Assembly (NCBI GenBank): GCA_021029095.1
Contig: JAJOHG010000016.1
Location: 248,001 to 312,000 of the forward strand
Reading direction: 5' to 3'
Origin: Phellopilus nigrolimitatus
Lineage: Eukaryota > Basidiomycota > Agaricomycetes > Hymenochaetales > Hymenochaetaceae
Length of the DNA: 64,000 nt
Made by a program: the position numbers and the translations under genes. Of this stretch, positions 34,535-45,516 are shown one piece after another. The notes under the pieces were generated by a model. That model searched no databases. It was given only the letters and a program-made list of their open reading frames with translations, and was not told where the DNA came from. How positions within the stretch are numbered: the first letter of the stretch is position 1; each line of letters starts with the position of its first letter.

Positions 34535-34917
34535 CTGTATGCGCCTTCTCTGGTATGCCGAATACGCCGATTCTCTCGCCACTAGTGCATGTACAGTGGT
34601 GATGACGATGCCGGGCCGCTTTGCTTGAAGAAATCATTGTATGGCAAACAGTGTCTAGCTATAAGGGCTTCACGGCGCTGAGCACATTCCGATATCACGC
34701 AGAATCTATCACCAAATGAGCTGCAGAGTGCAATGGTGAGAGCGACAACATCCTTGGAGAAAGCGTGGTATGACTACCGCTGTCTGCTTCATAGGCAGTG
34801 AGTATGCTCAATACGTGACAATCTCCGCAGAATTTATTGTTAGGAGAACTGAGAAGCAATAGCGTTTTTGCGCATGGCAAAGTAGACTAGCACATAGTCT
34901 GCCGTGCCCTTTATAAG
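34535..34917 (+). promoter_or_regulatory. Promoter of small gene C
   Basis: This matches 32695-33082. It contains CAGTGAGTATGCTCAATACG (~34796), CTCCGCAGAATTTATTG, CATAGTCTGCCGTGCCC and TATAAG at 34912-34917, 56-61 nt before the ATG. Confidence 0.65.
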
Positions 34918-34972
34918 ACACTGACCTCTGAGGATGTTGAGGGCCAATAACGACCGGAAGAACAGACACATC

Positions 34973-35403
34973 ATGGAAAACCCTCCGCTTCACACAAGAG
35001 TGACAACAAGGCCTGCGGATCAGGAGCCTAAACGCAGTGACTATGAGAGAGCCGAAGCAAGTGATTCACACTTCCAACGCTATCTCATCCACAAAGTTTG
35101 GTACTCATTTATACGACCCATTTGCACAGTCGTGAATAAATACGGATCTACAGTCATAGAGGATTATAGCAAGCCAGGGATGTATGTCATACGCGGTAAG
35201 TGCGGTGGACGTGCCATTTTCCAAATCTGACTGCTCGCACCATGCCCCACCTAGTGGGTAAGCCCCCCGGATCGATGGAGAAAGACTGGGAGGATGTCGA
35301 GGTCTCGTGGCCGATTCAGTTTAAGGACAAGGCCCAATCACAGTTCTACGACAAAGCCTTAGAATATGAAAGAAAGATGGAGGGGAGGTGCATAATTGCA
35401 TAG
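34973..35403 (+). CDS. Small protein C with C-terminal CaaX box
   Basis: Exons 34973-35060, 35130-35195 and 35255-35403 give 100 residues; introns are 69 and 59 nt, phase 1. The protein starts MENPPLHTRVTTRPADQ, then SDYERAEAIVNKYGSTVIED, YSKPGMYVIRVGKPPG, DWEDVEVSWPIQFKDKAQ, FYDKALEYERKMEGRCIIA and stop. The end CIIA fits a CaaX box (A last favours farnesylation), predicting a lipid-anchored peripheral membrane protein. The donor of intron 1 (GTGATT) is weak. Without splicing intron 1 the frame stays open, but the gene A and B sequences require removal of the same intron. No domain is recognised. Confidence 0.6.
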
Positions 35404-35987
35404 ATCCTATTGCGTGAGCTCCACGAAGCTATGCGCGTAGGGATCACTGCCTAGTTATTTAAGCATGTATAATGAAGGAGCAGAATCGCATCTTGTGTCT
35501 CCTTTTGTGCGGCATGAGTAACATGAGTTTCCTCTGATTATGAGTCGCGCTGTCAAGCATCGGGTCGTGGGTCGTCACACTTTCGTAAGCTTCTACATAT
35601 TTTATTTTATTTTTTCGGAGTCCATTTATGCGACTCGTTGCTTGAATTTTACATGTACTAGTTCATTTGCGTACGGCAACATCGGGTCATAAGGAAGAGA
35701 AGAGTAGACAGACGGGTTTCTGGATGGCAAGCGAAGCGCGAAATACACGGTGAAATACATTTCGCTTTCCTGAGTAAAACTAAAAAAAAATGAGCGTGGC
35801 GTGTAATAATCATATTTTGCGATCGTGAGGGGAGGCCTCTCCAAAGAGAGTAGGATTACAACAGGATACAGGAAAGTGAAAACACCCAGGAGAGTAAGAA
35901 GGCGAGCACACCCTCGGGACACATCGCCCTGGAAGCAAGACAGGAAAAAGAGACCAAGAAAAGAAGAATGAAAATGGTCCACAAAAT

Positions 35988-36989
35988 TTATACATCATGA
36001 GCCATGCGCCTCCGCCTTCGATGGGCGCGGCCGTCTGGTATAACTGGGTCGGAAGGCAAGTGGATGCGCAGCGGGTATACCGGGTCGGAGAGCCCGAACA
36101 CGGGAAGCTCGAGCTGGAGCGGGTCGACTAACCCGGAGTCGCGGTTGCCGCTCGCCCCCGTCGTCTCCCCCCGCTCAGCAATGCTGAATCCCGCGTCGGG
36201 CTCGAGGACTAGCGACGAGACGAATGGCGCCGGCGTCGGGGCGAGTGCCACAGGAGGGGGAGGGACGCTGGTGGCGTCGTCGAGACCGGCGCGGGCCTCG
36301 TCCGTTTTGGGCGGCACGGCCGTTTCGTCCGCCGCAGGCCCTGGGACGCCTCCAGCCTCCTTTCCGGCCTCCGCGGGCCCATCTTTCGTATTTGCCAGCC
36401 CGGTCGCCTGGGCGTAGGCCGGCCGCCCCCAGCCCCACGTATACCCGTGCGCGTCATCGGGCGCGAAGCTGTAGCTGAAGTGGCCCTCCGGGTCCACAGA
36501 CAAGTGCGACGCGTGCAGCCTCCTGCGCAACGCCGATACGTGCCCGCCGTTCCCGGCAGCTGCTATGTGCGGAGAGGCGCGGGCGCGGGCGTGTGCGTGT
36601 GCGCCACCGCCACCGCCGCTTTCGGGCTCGGGGTGCATTCCGGATCCGGAGAGCGCGCGGAGGAAGAGGACGAGGCATCCGAGGAAGGCTACAAGGACGA
36701 GCTTGTCGTATGCGTTCAGCCGGGCGTGCTTTTTCCGGGACGCGGGAGCGGGCGGCGACCAGGCAAACGAGAAGAATTGTGATAGGCCTCCGAGTCTGCG
36801 CGCGCGTTTGGGACGGAGCTTTGAGTCTGATGCGGACGAGACGAGGGTGGCAGTAGCGGGCGGACGGGCTGAAGCATATGAATATAAATGTGTTTTGGCT
36901 GACCGGGTGGCACCATGAGCTCGAGACTCGTCCTTCGTCCGTCTGCTAGAAGCAGCATCGAGTCTATGTCCACGAGGTTTTATTTTCAT
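35988..36989 (-). CDS. Low-complexity single-pass membrane protein, unknown
   Basis: One open frame of 333 codons from ATG 36989. A basic N-terminus is followed by one membrane segment (LVLVAFLGCLVLFLRAL, about residues 96-112) and a lumenal or extracellular part. That part is rich in Gly, Ala and Pro, with HPEPESGGGGGAHAHARARA, LSVDPEGHFSYSFAPDD and GYTWGWGRPAYAQATG. The arrangement fits a type II membrane protein. No enzyme motif is seen. The C-terminal 90 codons are duplicated at 34023-34376. An upstream exon cannot be excluded, because the frame near 37.0-37.4 kb on the same strand also looks coding in places. Confidence 0.6.
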   Translation of the reverse strand: MKIKPRGHRLDAASSRRTKDESRAHGATRSAKTHLYSYASARPPATATLVSSASDSKLRPKRARRLGGLSQFFSFAWSPPAPASRKKHARLNAYDKLVLVAFLGCLVLFLRALSGSGMHPEPESGGGGGAHAHARARASPHIAAAGNGGHVSALRRRLHASHLSVDPEGHFSYSFAPDDAHGYTWGWGRPAYAQATGLANTKDGPAEAGKEAGGVPGPAADETAVPPKTDEARAGLDDATSVPPPPVALAPTPAPFVSSLVLEPDAGFSIAERGETTGASGNRDSGLVDPLQLELPVFGLSDPVYPLRIHLPSDPVIPDGRAHRRRRRMAHDV

Positions 36990-39900
36990 TTCCGAAGGGG
37001 CCTGGTCTGTATTTGTTATGTGTGAGCAAATTTACGCTTCGAGTACCACTAGAGGAAGAATTTGGGAAAAAGCCGTCCGCAGGCGCAGATATCCCGAGTC
37101 CAGAACGAGGATGAGATCCCGCTTCCGCGCCATGGTCGAGCGCGCTTGCATGGCGGGAGGCGGTACGGAACGTTGAGGACTGCATCGTCGAGGATGAGAG
37201 CGACGCCACGAGCAACGACGGCGTCCACGAAGGTGGTGGTGGTTCTTGAAAAAGAGCGAAGACCACACTAAGTCCTCCGGAGCAGCATGGCGCGCCGTTT
37301 TAAGTATGATATCGAGAATCCGGTCGAGGCTCGTCCTGGTATTCTTAAGCAAGTAAGGGAGTTGCCGCCACAAACCCAAATTTAGAACAGGCGTGCCACA
37401 CAGAGCCAAGCCAAATCGACAGGGCTATGCGATATATCCCCTTCAAGTTCGACTCGCTGAAATTTTGTCTTTGTTCTGTACGATTACTTGAAGAATGTGC
37501 AGCGGCCGCATTATTTTTTCTCTTTTTTGTTCTTTTTTGTCTATCGATTTTCTTCATGTTCGCCCGGAACGATCAACGAGGGCGTCCGAGGATGATCGTC
37601 ATACTCACCGTACCTGGGCTAAAGTTGGACCCACATCTCCCACAAATGGTTGACTCAGCAGACACCTGGTCGTTCAGAAGTTGCGAAAGAGCTCAAAATT
37701 AGTCTTCCATAGCTCCTCTTTTGGTTCATGTTTTCTTTTGGAACTCACATGGAATATGGAATCCACACGCACGGGGAAAAGGAGATCGCTTTTATACCTG
37801 ACTTTGCTTATTGCGAGTCTTCTAGCGCGTCAGAACAGCCCACGCTGCCATTCGAACCGGAGCCCCGCGCTCTTCCATGTGATGTTTTCTGTAAGTCTCC
37901 CAACTTAGAAAGAGAATCCCCCTAAAATGACGGCCAGCTTGTTTGATTATCCAGTAGAAGCCTCACAGAAGAAGATGGCGCCCTGAGAAGAATGCCAGTA
38001 TGTGAAGAGTCGGGATACTGAAGGCATCTACGCCAGCGTGCACTTACTTCAATACCCGCATCTCAGGCTGTCAGCTACATAACGGGCTCGATGGCACACT
38101 GAGATACAAGTCGTACGATGACAGATCAACTGTTTGCTTCGAAGCACATGAAGTAGAGTCTACTTTACGCGAGGAACACACAAGAGGCTGATCACAAGCA
38201 ATCGACCGGAGGATGTGAGAGTCAATTGATTTCGCAGAGCGCAATCAGCATCCAGGCGTTAAGCATCACTGCGAGCGAAGATATCAAACGAACCGGTGAT
38301 TAGATGCTGAAGATGTGCAAGTCCCCATAAGATTCGGTCACCGGAAAGTCGATGAACAGACTTCAACAAAGCACATAAGATGAACATAGATCTTAAGATG
38401 AACAGATACGACTCAAATGAGACAGCAACGAACACATCAGAACTCAGTAGAAGATAAGCGGTTCAAGATTCGGACAAAGGAAAGATGCGACTAAAAATAA
38501 GAACAAAAACAACATCTTCAGTCAGGGCCAGTGTTCACTATTGGCAATCCTAGTCGAGTGACCATCACAACGTACTGACATCATCGACATTGCCGCACCC
38601 ATCCAGTCTCTACGAATCACCAATCTGCCATTCGTGTGTGGGACGTCGAAGCGGCCACACGTACTACGATCGCGCAGCGACTCGTTGATGAGGGTTATTT
38701 GATTTTGAAGAGTCCACACGACCGCTACCATCCCAAGGCCGATCTAAGAGAAATTCAAATTGGGTTTAAAAAGCCGGATAAGAAACGAGGGGAAATGAGG
38801 CTTGCCGGTTGTCCAGTCATCACTGCGGGTATGCTCGTCGAAGGAAGGGGCGAGGCGCCTTCCTCCTACATACATACAATATCATTAAAACGAACGACTC
38901 GGGATACAACAAAAGGAACATACCAGCTCGCCGCCCGCGGAATGTGGTCCCGGAGCTCTCAAGATAGAGGAGGACGTGTGGGGGGTTAAGAGATGTGTGG
39001 TTAACTTTAGGATGGGACTCGTATACTTAAACCGAATTACACGTGTCCGGCAGATACCGAGAAGTAAAAATGTGCTCGTGTTGCCTTGTGTAGATAAGAA
39101 AATAATGAATATGCAATACAGTATCAAAGGCCGCCATGGTGTGTGAAAGGGGTACGCCGTGGTCAGAAACATCGGCAACGGCTCACTCTGGCGCTCTTGC
39201 TAGTCTGTATCGAGAGAGGGCAGGGCAGTGACTCGCCCACCGAGCACCACAAGCTGAGTCTTCAAAGAGAAAGGAAGGCGGACACGCGAAAGCAGACACT
39301 AGACACCAGATATACCAATCAAATGAACAGAAACCGATGTGCAGAGGGTGATAATCCTGGTGTCTCCGAGTCGCGTCGGACGCAAGGAGCAAGTCGAGCG
39401 TTTCGCTGGCGCGTCCTCAACCGGTGTGACTGTCACATCACTCTTCAGGACAACGTAATATTATTTTGTCTCGCGAAGCGAGTCGTCGCTGTCGGTGTCA
39501 ACTTCAGCGTTCACTATCCTCCCGAAGCCCTTCCTGCGAAACATACGTGTTTTTTCTGTCAGGATCGTCTGTGTTTCAGCCGACGTGGAAGAGGTTTCAG
39601 CGCGTAGGATCCGCGAGCACCGACTTTGAGAAGACCTCAAGTTCGGCTAACGTTTCGAAGATGCTAACGCCTCTCCTCAACTATGGGCTCGTCAACACCC
39701 CGTAGAAATACGCTTCGAATGCGAGTTATGGGCCGTACGGCACCCCTCTACCTTCTAACGAAGCGGGTGTTATGGCTGATGAAGCTTACTGGATACCTGC
39801 CAATTCGCTCGCGCCTGGAGGGATGGCTAGAGTTCTCGCAGGCCACCTCATGGAGATTTATCATTCAGCTCATGCTATGAAAATATTGCGGCAAGACTGT

Positions 39901-41190
39901 CACGAGAGCCTATGGCGCAAATATGGTCTGGACTGAGATCACCTCAGGAATCATAATACGTCGGGCTCATTGACCCGTATCTTCTCTGTCGAACGGCGCT
40001 CCACTCATCGCAGGATTCTACGTCTCGGAATGGCTCGAGAAAATTTGTATGAGATGCGAGGTTCTTCTCGCATATCCGTCAGCACGGTTTCAAAGCAGAA
40101 CTCTCTTCATTTTTTGAATGAACCCACGAAAATGCGCTCCACAGCCCCGGATTATTGTCCTCAAATTACTATGCTACAGGTGCTCAAAATGTTACAATCA
40201 ATCCGGTTGCCGGGGATCAGGCGAAATTGGAGCTTGAAGAATCACCCGTAGCAGCCAATATCTCGAACGTGGCTGTTGCTTACATATCACCATGGACTTC
40301 CCCAATATACGGCCTGACGACGTTAATTCGGAGGACTTCGACGAAAAGCCGACTATCGGAGAGCTGCATTCGATCTTCGAACGACCACGACGTATTGCAC
40401 ATATAACAACTCCCCTTCCACTTTTTACTCCAGTTTCCCGCAATATAGCTGCCTCTTTTGTTTCCCACCTCTCGAATACCTAGCCACCTGAACGGATGTT
40501 TCTTTGACTTTACCTCCTTCACTCTTGTCGAGAACCTGCAGACAACTTTTTTCTAATCTATTGATTATTCCAAATGGCACTTACTCATCCATCAGATGTT
40601 GCACTGGTAGACCGCCCAACTACAAATGTACTGAGACGACAACCGTTTCCGCGTCTCCGGATGCATTTTACCACCGCCCAGCACCCAAGGCTTCTTTTTG
40701 GGAAGGCATCCATGTCGAAATTACTGAATGGACGGGTAATCGATGGGCGAGCATAACAAGCTTTGAGCTGGTTTTTGAGTTCTCCGGTATCCGAGAAACT
40801 ACACAAGGCACTGCAAGTCTTCGTTTAAAATTTATAGATTCTAGAGTACATACATGTACTTCGTTTTAATTATATATATTGTAAAACATGCGTTTATCGC
40901 AAAATTCCCAGAGACTATCCTATATACTGTAGCTATCAAAACACGTACGTCCAAAACAATAAACACAACAAAAGGCAGGAAAACAGGCAGAACAAAGATT
41001 GTCCACAGCAATGGGAGGATAGGAGATAAAATATCCAAGGGCGAGAGTCCGATGAGATTAGGTGGTGAAGAACATTACAAAGCAGTATGTTGTACAGCAG
41101 CAGCAGCAGCAGAAATATCGCCAAGACAAGAGATATCAACACAAGATCACGACGCGACAGACCGGAAAGAAGACAAGCAGGCAGACGACG
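36990..41190. other. Intergenic or decayed region
   Basis: No gene can be closed here. Protein-like frames that do not join are on the minus strand at 37409-37230 (SLDRILDIILKTARHAAPED), followed in another frame by ARGVALILDDAVLNVPYRL, and on the plus strand at ~39716-39937 (SYGPYGTPLPSNEAGVMADE) preceded by an acceptor-like CCCCGTAG. They may be remnants of genes. The stretch 37930-38520 is purine/A-rich and featureless. Confidence 0.35.
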
Positions 41191-44100
41191 CTATACAAGA
41201 GCAGAGGGACTAGATGGTGGCGGGAAAACGAGGTTTAGCGGAGGCAGTGGGTCGAGTCCTGCCTCGTGGCATGCGTTCTCGAGCTCTTGCCTGATCCGAG
41301 CGTACTGAGTCCGTTGCTCTGATTTAAGGAATTAGATAACTTCTTCGTCAGTACTCGACAGCAATCGGCAGGCCTACCTTCGCATGGCCACAAAGCGGAC
41401 AGGTAGTCGATCGGCGGAAGAAAGTCCTTCGAGAGCTCGAGCGCCTTGATCAGGCTCTTGTCGGCTGACCAGAGTTGAAGACACCTGGAAGAAATAAATA
41501 TCGCGTTTGCGCCACGATCATAGCATACTCACCGGGAGATGTGCCCCATGAACCAGAAGACGAAGAACGGACGCTTCGCGAGCACGTTTCCGGGCATACC
41601 TGTCACGGTCTGTAGCCCCTTCATGACGCGACTTGAGAGAGTCGCCTGATGCGTCACTGATCGCGGCGTCATTAATTGTACCGTGGAAAGTTACTCGGAT
41701 GAGTACTTACGCCATTCCTCCGCTTTTCTTCTGTGCACTGAGCCTAACATGACCCTGAAGTATGAAGAAAAACCTTTAAGAAAGCGAAGACGCTGACGCA
41801 TTCACTGGTGAACTCACAAATTCGGATGTGGCACGAACCGCCGGAATTCGTGTGAAACGTACATGCGTGCACTGACGGCGCATCAGCGAATGTCCGGAGC
41901 GAAAGCGAATAAACTCACTTAAACAAGTACTCCCGACCCTGGAAGAGGAATGTACGCTCGGTATTACACGTGTGCCCGTTAAGTGCGTTCTCGATCGCGT
42001 CCGTCTCAAGCCAAACTGAATGGGCGAAAATTGCCCGTTCTTGGTCGCTGGCGTTCCCGTTGCGGATGCGCAAACACGCATGCCAAAGAAGCATGATGCG
42101 CGCATACAGCGCCCATACGGTCTCTGGTGTCGTGTGTGTGGAGGACGATACCGAAAGGTCCGTGAGATTTTCGCCTGGGAAGACATTTCGATACTACAGC
42201 AAAAGTCAGTATACACAAGCAGAAACAAAGTGGAAGGCCGACATTCGACGGGTGAAGGATGAAGAGGTCGATGATGCTCAATCCCAGCGACGCGCGGTAC
42301 GCTGTGTATCCTGCGAGCATTGTCAGCGTGCTCCAGCACAGGCGGCGGCACTCTTCCCGCCTGATCTCTGCGACGCCCCAGGCTGGATTCCACGCAGGAG
42401 TGCACATCCAAAACGGCGTGTATTCCTGCGTCTCGCGCCAGACCCGGCCAAGAGATAACTCGTTGCATAGGCATTTTGGGCTCGGGTTCGAAGCTGCGTG
42501 TGGGTCTTGATATTGAAGGAGTAGCGAAGCGTGATGGGGCCGCGCACGGTCGTCAGAGATGGGCTGATGATTATATAGCGGGACGGGCAAGACGTGTGCC
42601 AGATACCCCGAGCTAGACGTCCGAAGGCCTTGCGACGCTAGCGTTGGATTTGAAGAAGCCGACGTCGACGGGTCTTCCGCATCGATTAACGTAAGAGCGA
42701 GCGCGCGAATGATGTTATCCATCGTTGTTAATGCGGAATGGATACGCGAGACACTGCGCATTGGCTGCGTGGAGAACTCAAAGAGTGAGAGGATCTGAAA
42801 AGTAAAAAATCCGTCAGAAAAGCAACGACCGGGGAGAATGTAACGCACCCAAGCGGCTTGAGCAAGGCCCGGGTCGACCCAGGACGCGGCTACACTTGCG
42901 TCCAGAGCCGCTTGAGCCTTTTCCTTGAGCCAGAGTGTCCGCACCATCCCCTCCTCGCCCAGATCCGCGTTGCTGCTACGAAGAAAGACCCCGAAAGCCA
43001 GTATGGCAAGCACAAGAGCGGGCTGCATTGTATCTCGTGCGCAGAAGAACGTCTGGAAGAAAAGTGGTATATTGATGAACGAAAACCAGTGGTTCGAGTG
43101 CTTAAAAAGCATCCGCAAGTCGCGCACGATGATTTGTGCAGTAAGTGAACGCGCATTCCCCACTGCTAAGGTGCCGTATGGGATGGACACAGAGATACCA
43201 TACACCGCTTCGTTCATCGCGGAAACGACAGGCGTACAATATGGCTCAGCGCAGTACGTGTCGAGAAGTGAGTCCCACCAAGTCTTGCGCACGAAGTCCA
43301 GAGATGGGGTCTGACTGAGGACATAAGGCGCCGAAACAGACGGTTCCTCCTCAACGATCTCGGTGGAAGTTATGTAGGCGGAAAGTGTGGGGTCCTGATC
43401 CCGACCGACCGCCCATTGGTACGGATTATACTGATATAAATCACATTCCTAATATAAAATAAATAAAAGACCAGAGGGAAGAAAACACGAACTTACGGCT
43501 TGTGAGTATTCCTGTACGCATGCACCAGCATCAGGAGAAAAGGTCGTATTTCCAGTTTGCATCTGATGCTGGATCCCTAGCGCCGCAAAGTCCATGTATG
43601 CAGTATGTGAAGATGTTTCAGGCTCAACGACGCTGGGATGCGCGAATGGTTGTGAGACGCGACGGTCCACATCTTCGGGTACGTATACAGAATCAGGCGA
43701 CGCGGAGCTTTCGGCGGTATCTAGGCTATCCAGGCTCCCCCGGTTCAGCCCATGAGCCGGGCCTGACGGCGCGAAAATCGGGTTAGTGGAAATATGTTCA
43801 TGCGCAATGAATGGATTAGTGAAAACTGGAGCTGCGCCTACGTATGTGTGGTGAGGAGCTGAGGGCACAGAAGGGGAAGCGTCAGGCGAATACAACGTCG
43901 AGACGGCAGAGGGCGGCGTAATCATAGCCTGGTTCGACAAGACAGCCATCGTGGAGATCCGCGGCCCAGAAAACTGTGGGGAAGTTGCTGCACCACGTCT
44001 GGGATAAGAGTAATGGTCCTGTGAAACCGAGTATGCAAACGGCGCAACAGGCGAAACGCAAAAATTGTGTTGTGCAGGACTCGCGTTTGAGCCAGAGGAA

Positions 44101-45516
44101 CCTGGAGCGGGGGAACCATAACTAACAGCTGAGCGAGGGGGAGGGATACTACCCCATATGCTATCCAACGACTCAACACCGGAAGAGGAAGGCGCGACCG
44201 ATTCATTCCCAGAACCGGTTTCGGGGCTTGAGGGGACAGCTAACGAAAGCGCGGGATAGGAGGATAAACGTGTGAAGGCCTTTGGGCTTTTCCGTCTCGC
44301 GGGAGATGCAGGGGTTAACGAGCTCCTTCCGTCATGGATTAGGCCTCCGGAAGGCGTCGGACCCTTGCTAGGCTGGCGGTGAAGAGCGAGAATTGTCGAC
44401 TTACTTGGCCGCTGACGCGCGCCGGGAAGGCGATCGGGACCTCTGCGTCGTGGCACTGCGTCGAAATTACAAGCTCCCGTCCCGCGCTGTCGACAATTAA
44501 AACACATTGGCTTAGCGCCATCGCAGCGAATCTTTCTACTTCGACTAGAAAATATGAATTAGTATCCTGACTTTAGAAGAAAAAGAGACGGGTAGAAAGG
44601 GGGGAGGTGCACGTAGAAGTAAATAAATAAATTCAAAGATGAGAAAATGTTCAAGCAGACTAAATACGTACCACTGTTGACACGCAACATAAACTCGCTC
44701 GCGCTGTTTCCCGTGAGTCGTCGGTGGTTGATCAGGGGCAAGTTCAATACGCATGCGCTCTCTCGCGCGCGCGCCGCGCTGCTTCTTCGAACGTACGGGA
44801 CCAGGACCTCTATTCGAGTCGGCGTCGCTGTATTCGTTACTTTCCAATCCGTATTCGCATTCGTGCTTTACCGGCTTCCGATTGTCATTTTTAGGATAGT
44901 GTTCGACGCCCTTAGCGTCCGTGCCATCCAATCCTGCTGAGTGAGTCACACATATATCGGGTTTATTTACTCTTGAGTGAGACAGGTAGCTCGATGCTTG
45001 AGTCGCGAGAGCCGAAAGTGGTTGGTAATCGTGAACCTGAGACGAGTCAACGTTCGCCAATCCAGAGGCATAAGAGTGGGTTGAGGAGGTACGTGAGTGT
45101 TTACTCAGAGGTATGTGCGCGTCTTCTTCCTCCAGTTCCAAGCCATCAGCAGATCCATATTTCTCTTCATGAGTTATATTACCACTAGAACAACTCGAGA
45201 CAGAGCCAACCGATCCACGAGCCACCCCGGGAGCCGACTGCATGTGGATTGTATGAATGGGGGTCGCCGTCCTCGGGTTTCTGTACCGGTTGAGAATGCT
45301 GCTGAACGCCTTCCGGTCAAGAGCGTCAAAAGCGAAGCCGATGCTGTCGAGCGAGTTGCTGGAAGATTCGGAGAACGTAGTGGTTGCTGGAAGAGTTGCG
45401 CAGGTCGCGAAACTGTCTCGGCAATGGGATCGTCCGTCGTCAATAAAGTGATCGTGAGAAAGACTTAAAACAGGTCTCTGATTGGCTGCCTTGCCATCAA
45501 AACGCGTAATTGCCAT
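41191..45516 (-). CDS. Zn2Cys6 fungal-specific transcription factor (XlnR-type middle domain)
   Basis: Ten exons: 45516-44672, 44544-43497, 43448-42849, 42794-42243, 42193-41919, 41871-41818, 41754-41711, 41656-41533, 41484-41378 and 41318-41191, all in phase, giving about 1258 residues. The Zn2Cys6 cluster spans the first intron: ACQQC, then RSRKIRCDGAKPMCFNC and GACNFD. A basic RRRGPDR linker follows, then a Ser/Pro-rich region. The middle homology domain carries FVRKTWWDSLLDTYC, DLRMLFKHSNHWFSFINIPL, RRLCWSTLTMLAGY and LHPSNYRNVFPGE, and the distal part has GLQTVTGMPGNVLAKRPFFV. This is the fungal_trans architecture of binuclear-cluster regulators. The N-terminal 270 residues before the finger are Ser-rich with acidic patches, likely regulatory. 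The target pathway cannot be told. The intron 4 donor (GTCGGC) is non-consensus. Confidence 0.92.

Larger units (their letters stand above)
34535..36224. repeat. Tandem duplication, second unit
   Basis: The second unit holds the promoter, small gene C, the shared 3' flank and the intact 3' end of the minus-strand gene at 35988-36989. It is longer than the first unit by an A-rich insertion of ~60 bases near 35890-35970. Confidence 0.75.

Noticed and set aside
31012..35403. Mating-pheromone locus (CaaX precursors)
   Set aside because: Basidiomycete pheromone precursors also end in CaaX, but those here are highly charged throughout, the core rather than only the tail is conserved, paralogue B lacks the box, and no STE3-type receptor or homeodomain gene is in the window. 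It remains a hypothesis, not a call.
37032..37409. Possible N-terminal gene upstream of the membrane protein at 36 kb
   Set aside because: Two coding-like frames cannot be joined by splice sites, and no family is recognised; left as a remnant.
44368..44404. GTAAGT...CTAG inside exon 2 of the Zn2Cys6 gene
   Set aside because: It has a good donor, but the 37-nt length is too short and removal would break a frame that is open and protein-like across it.
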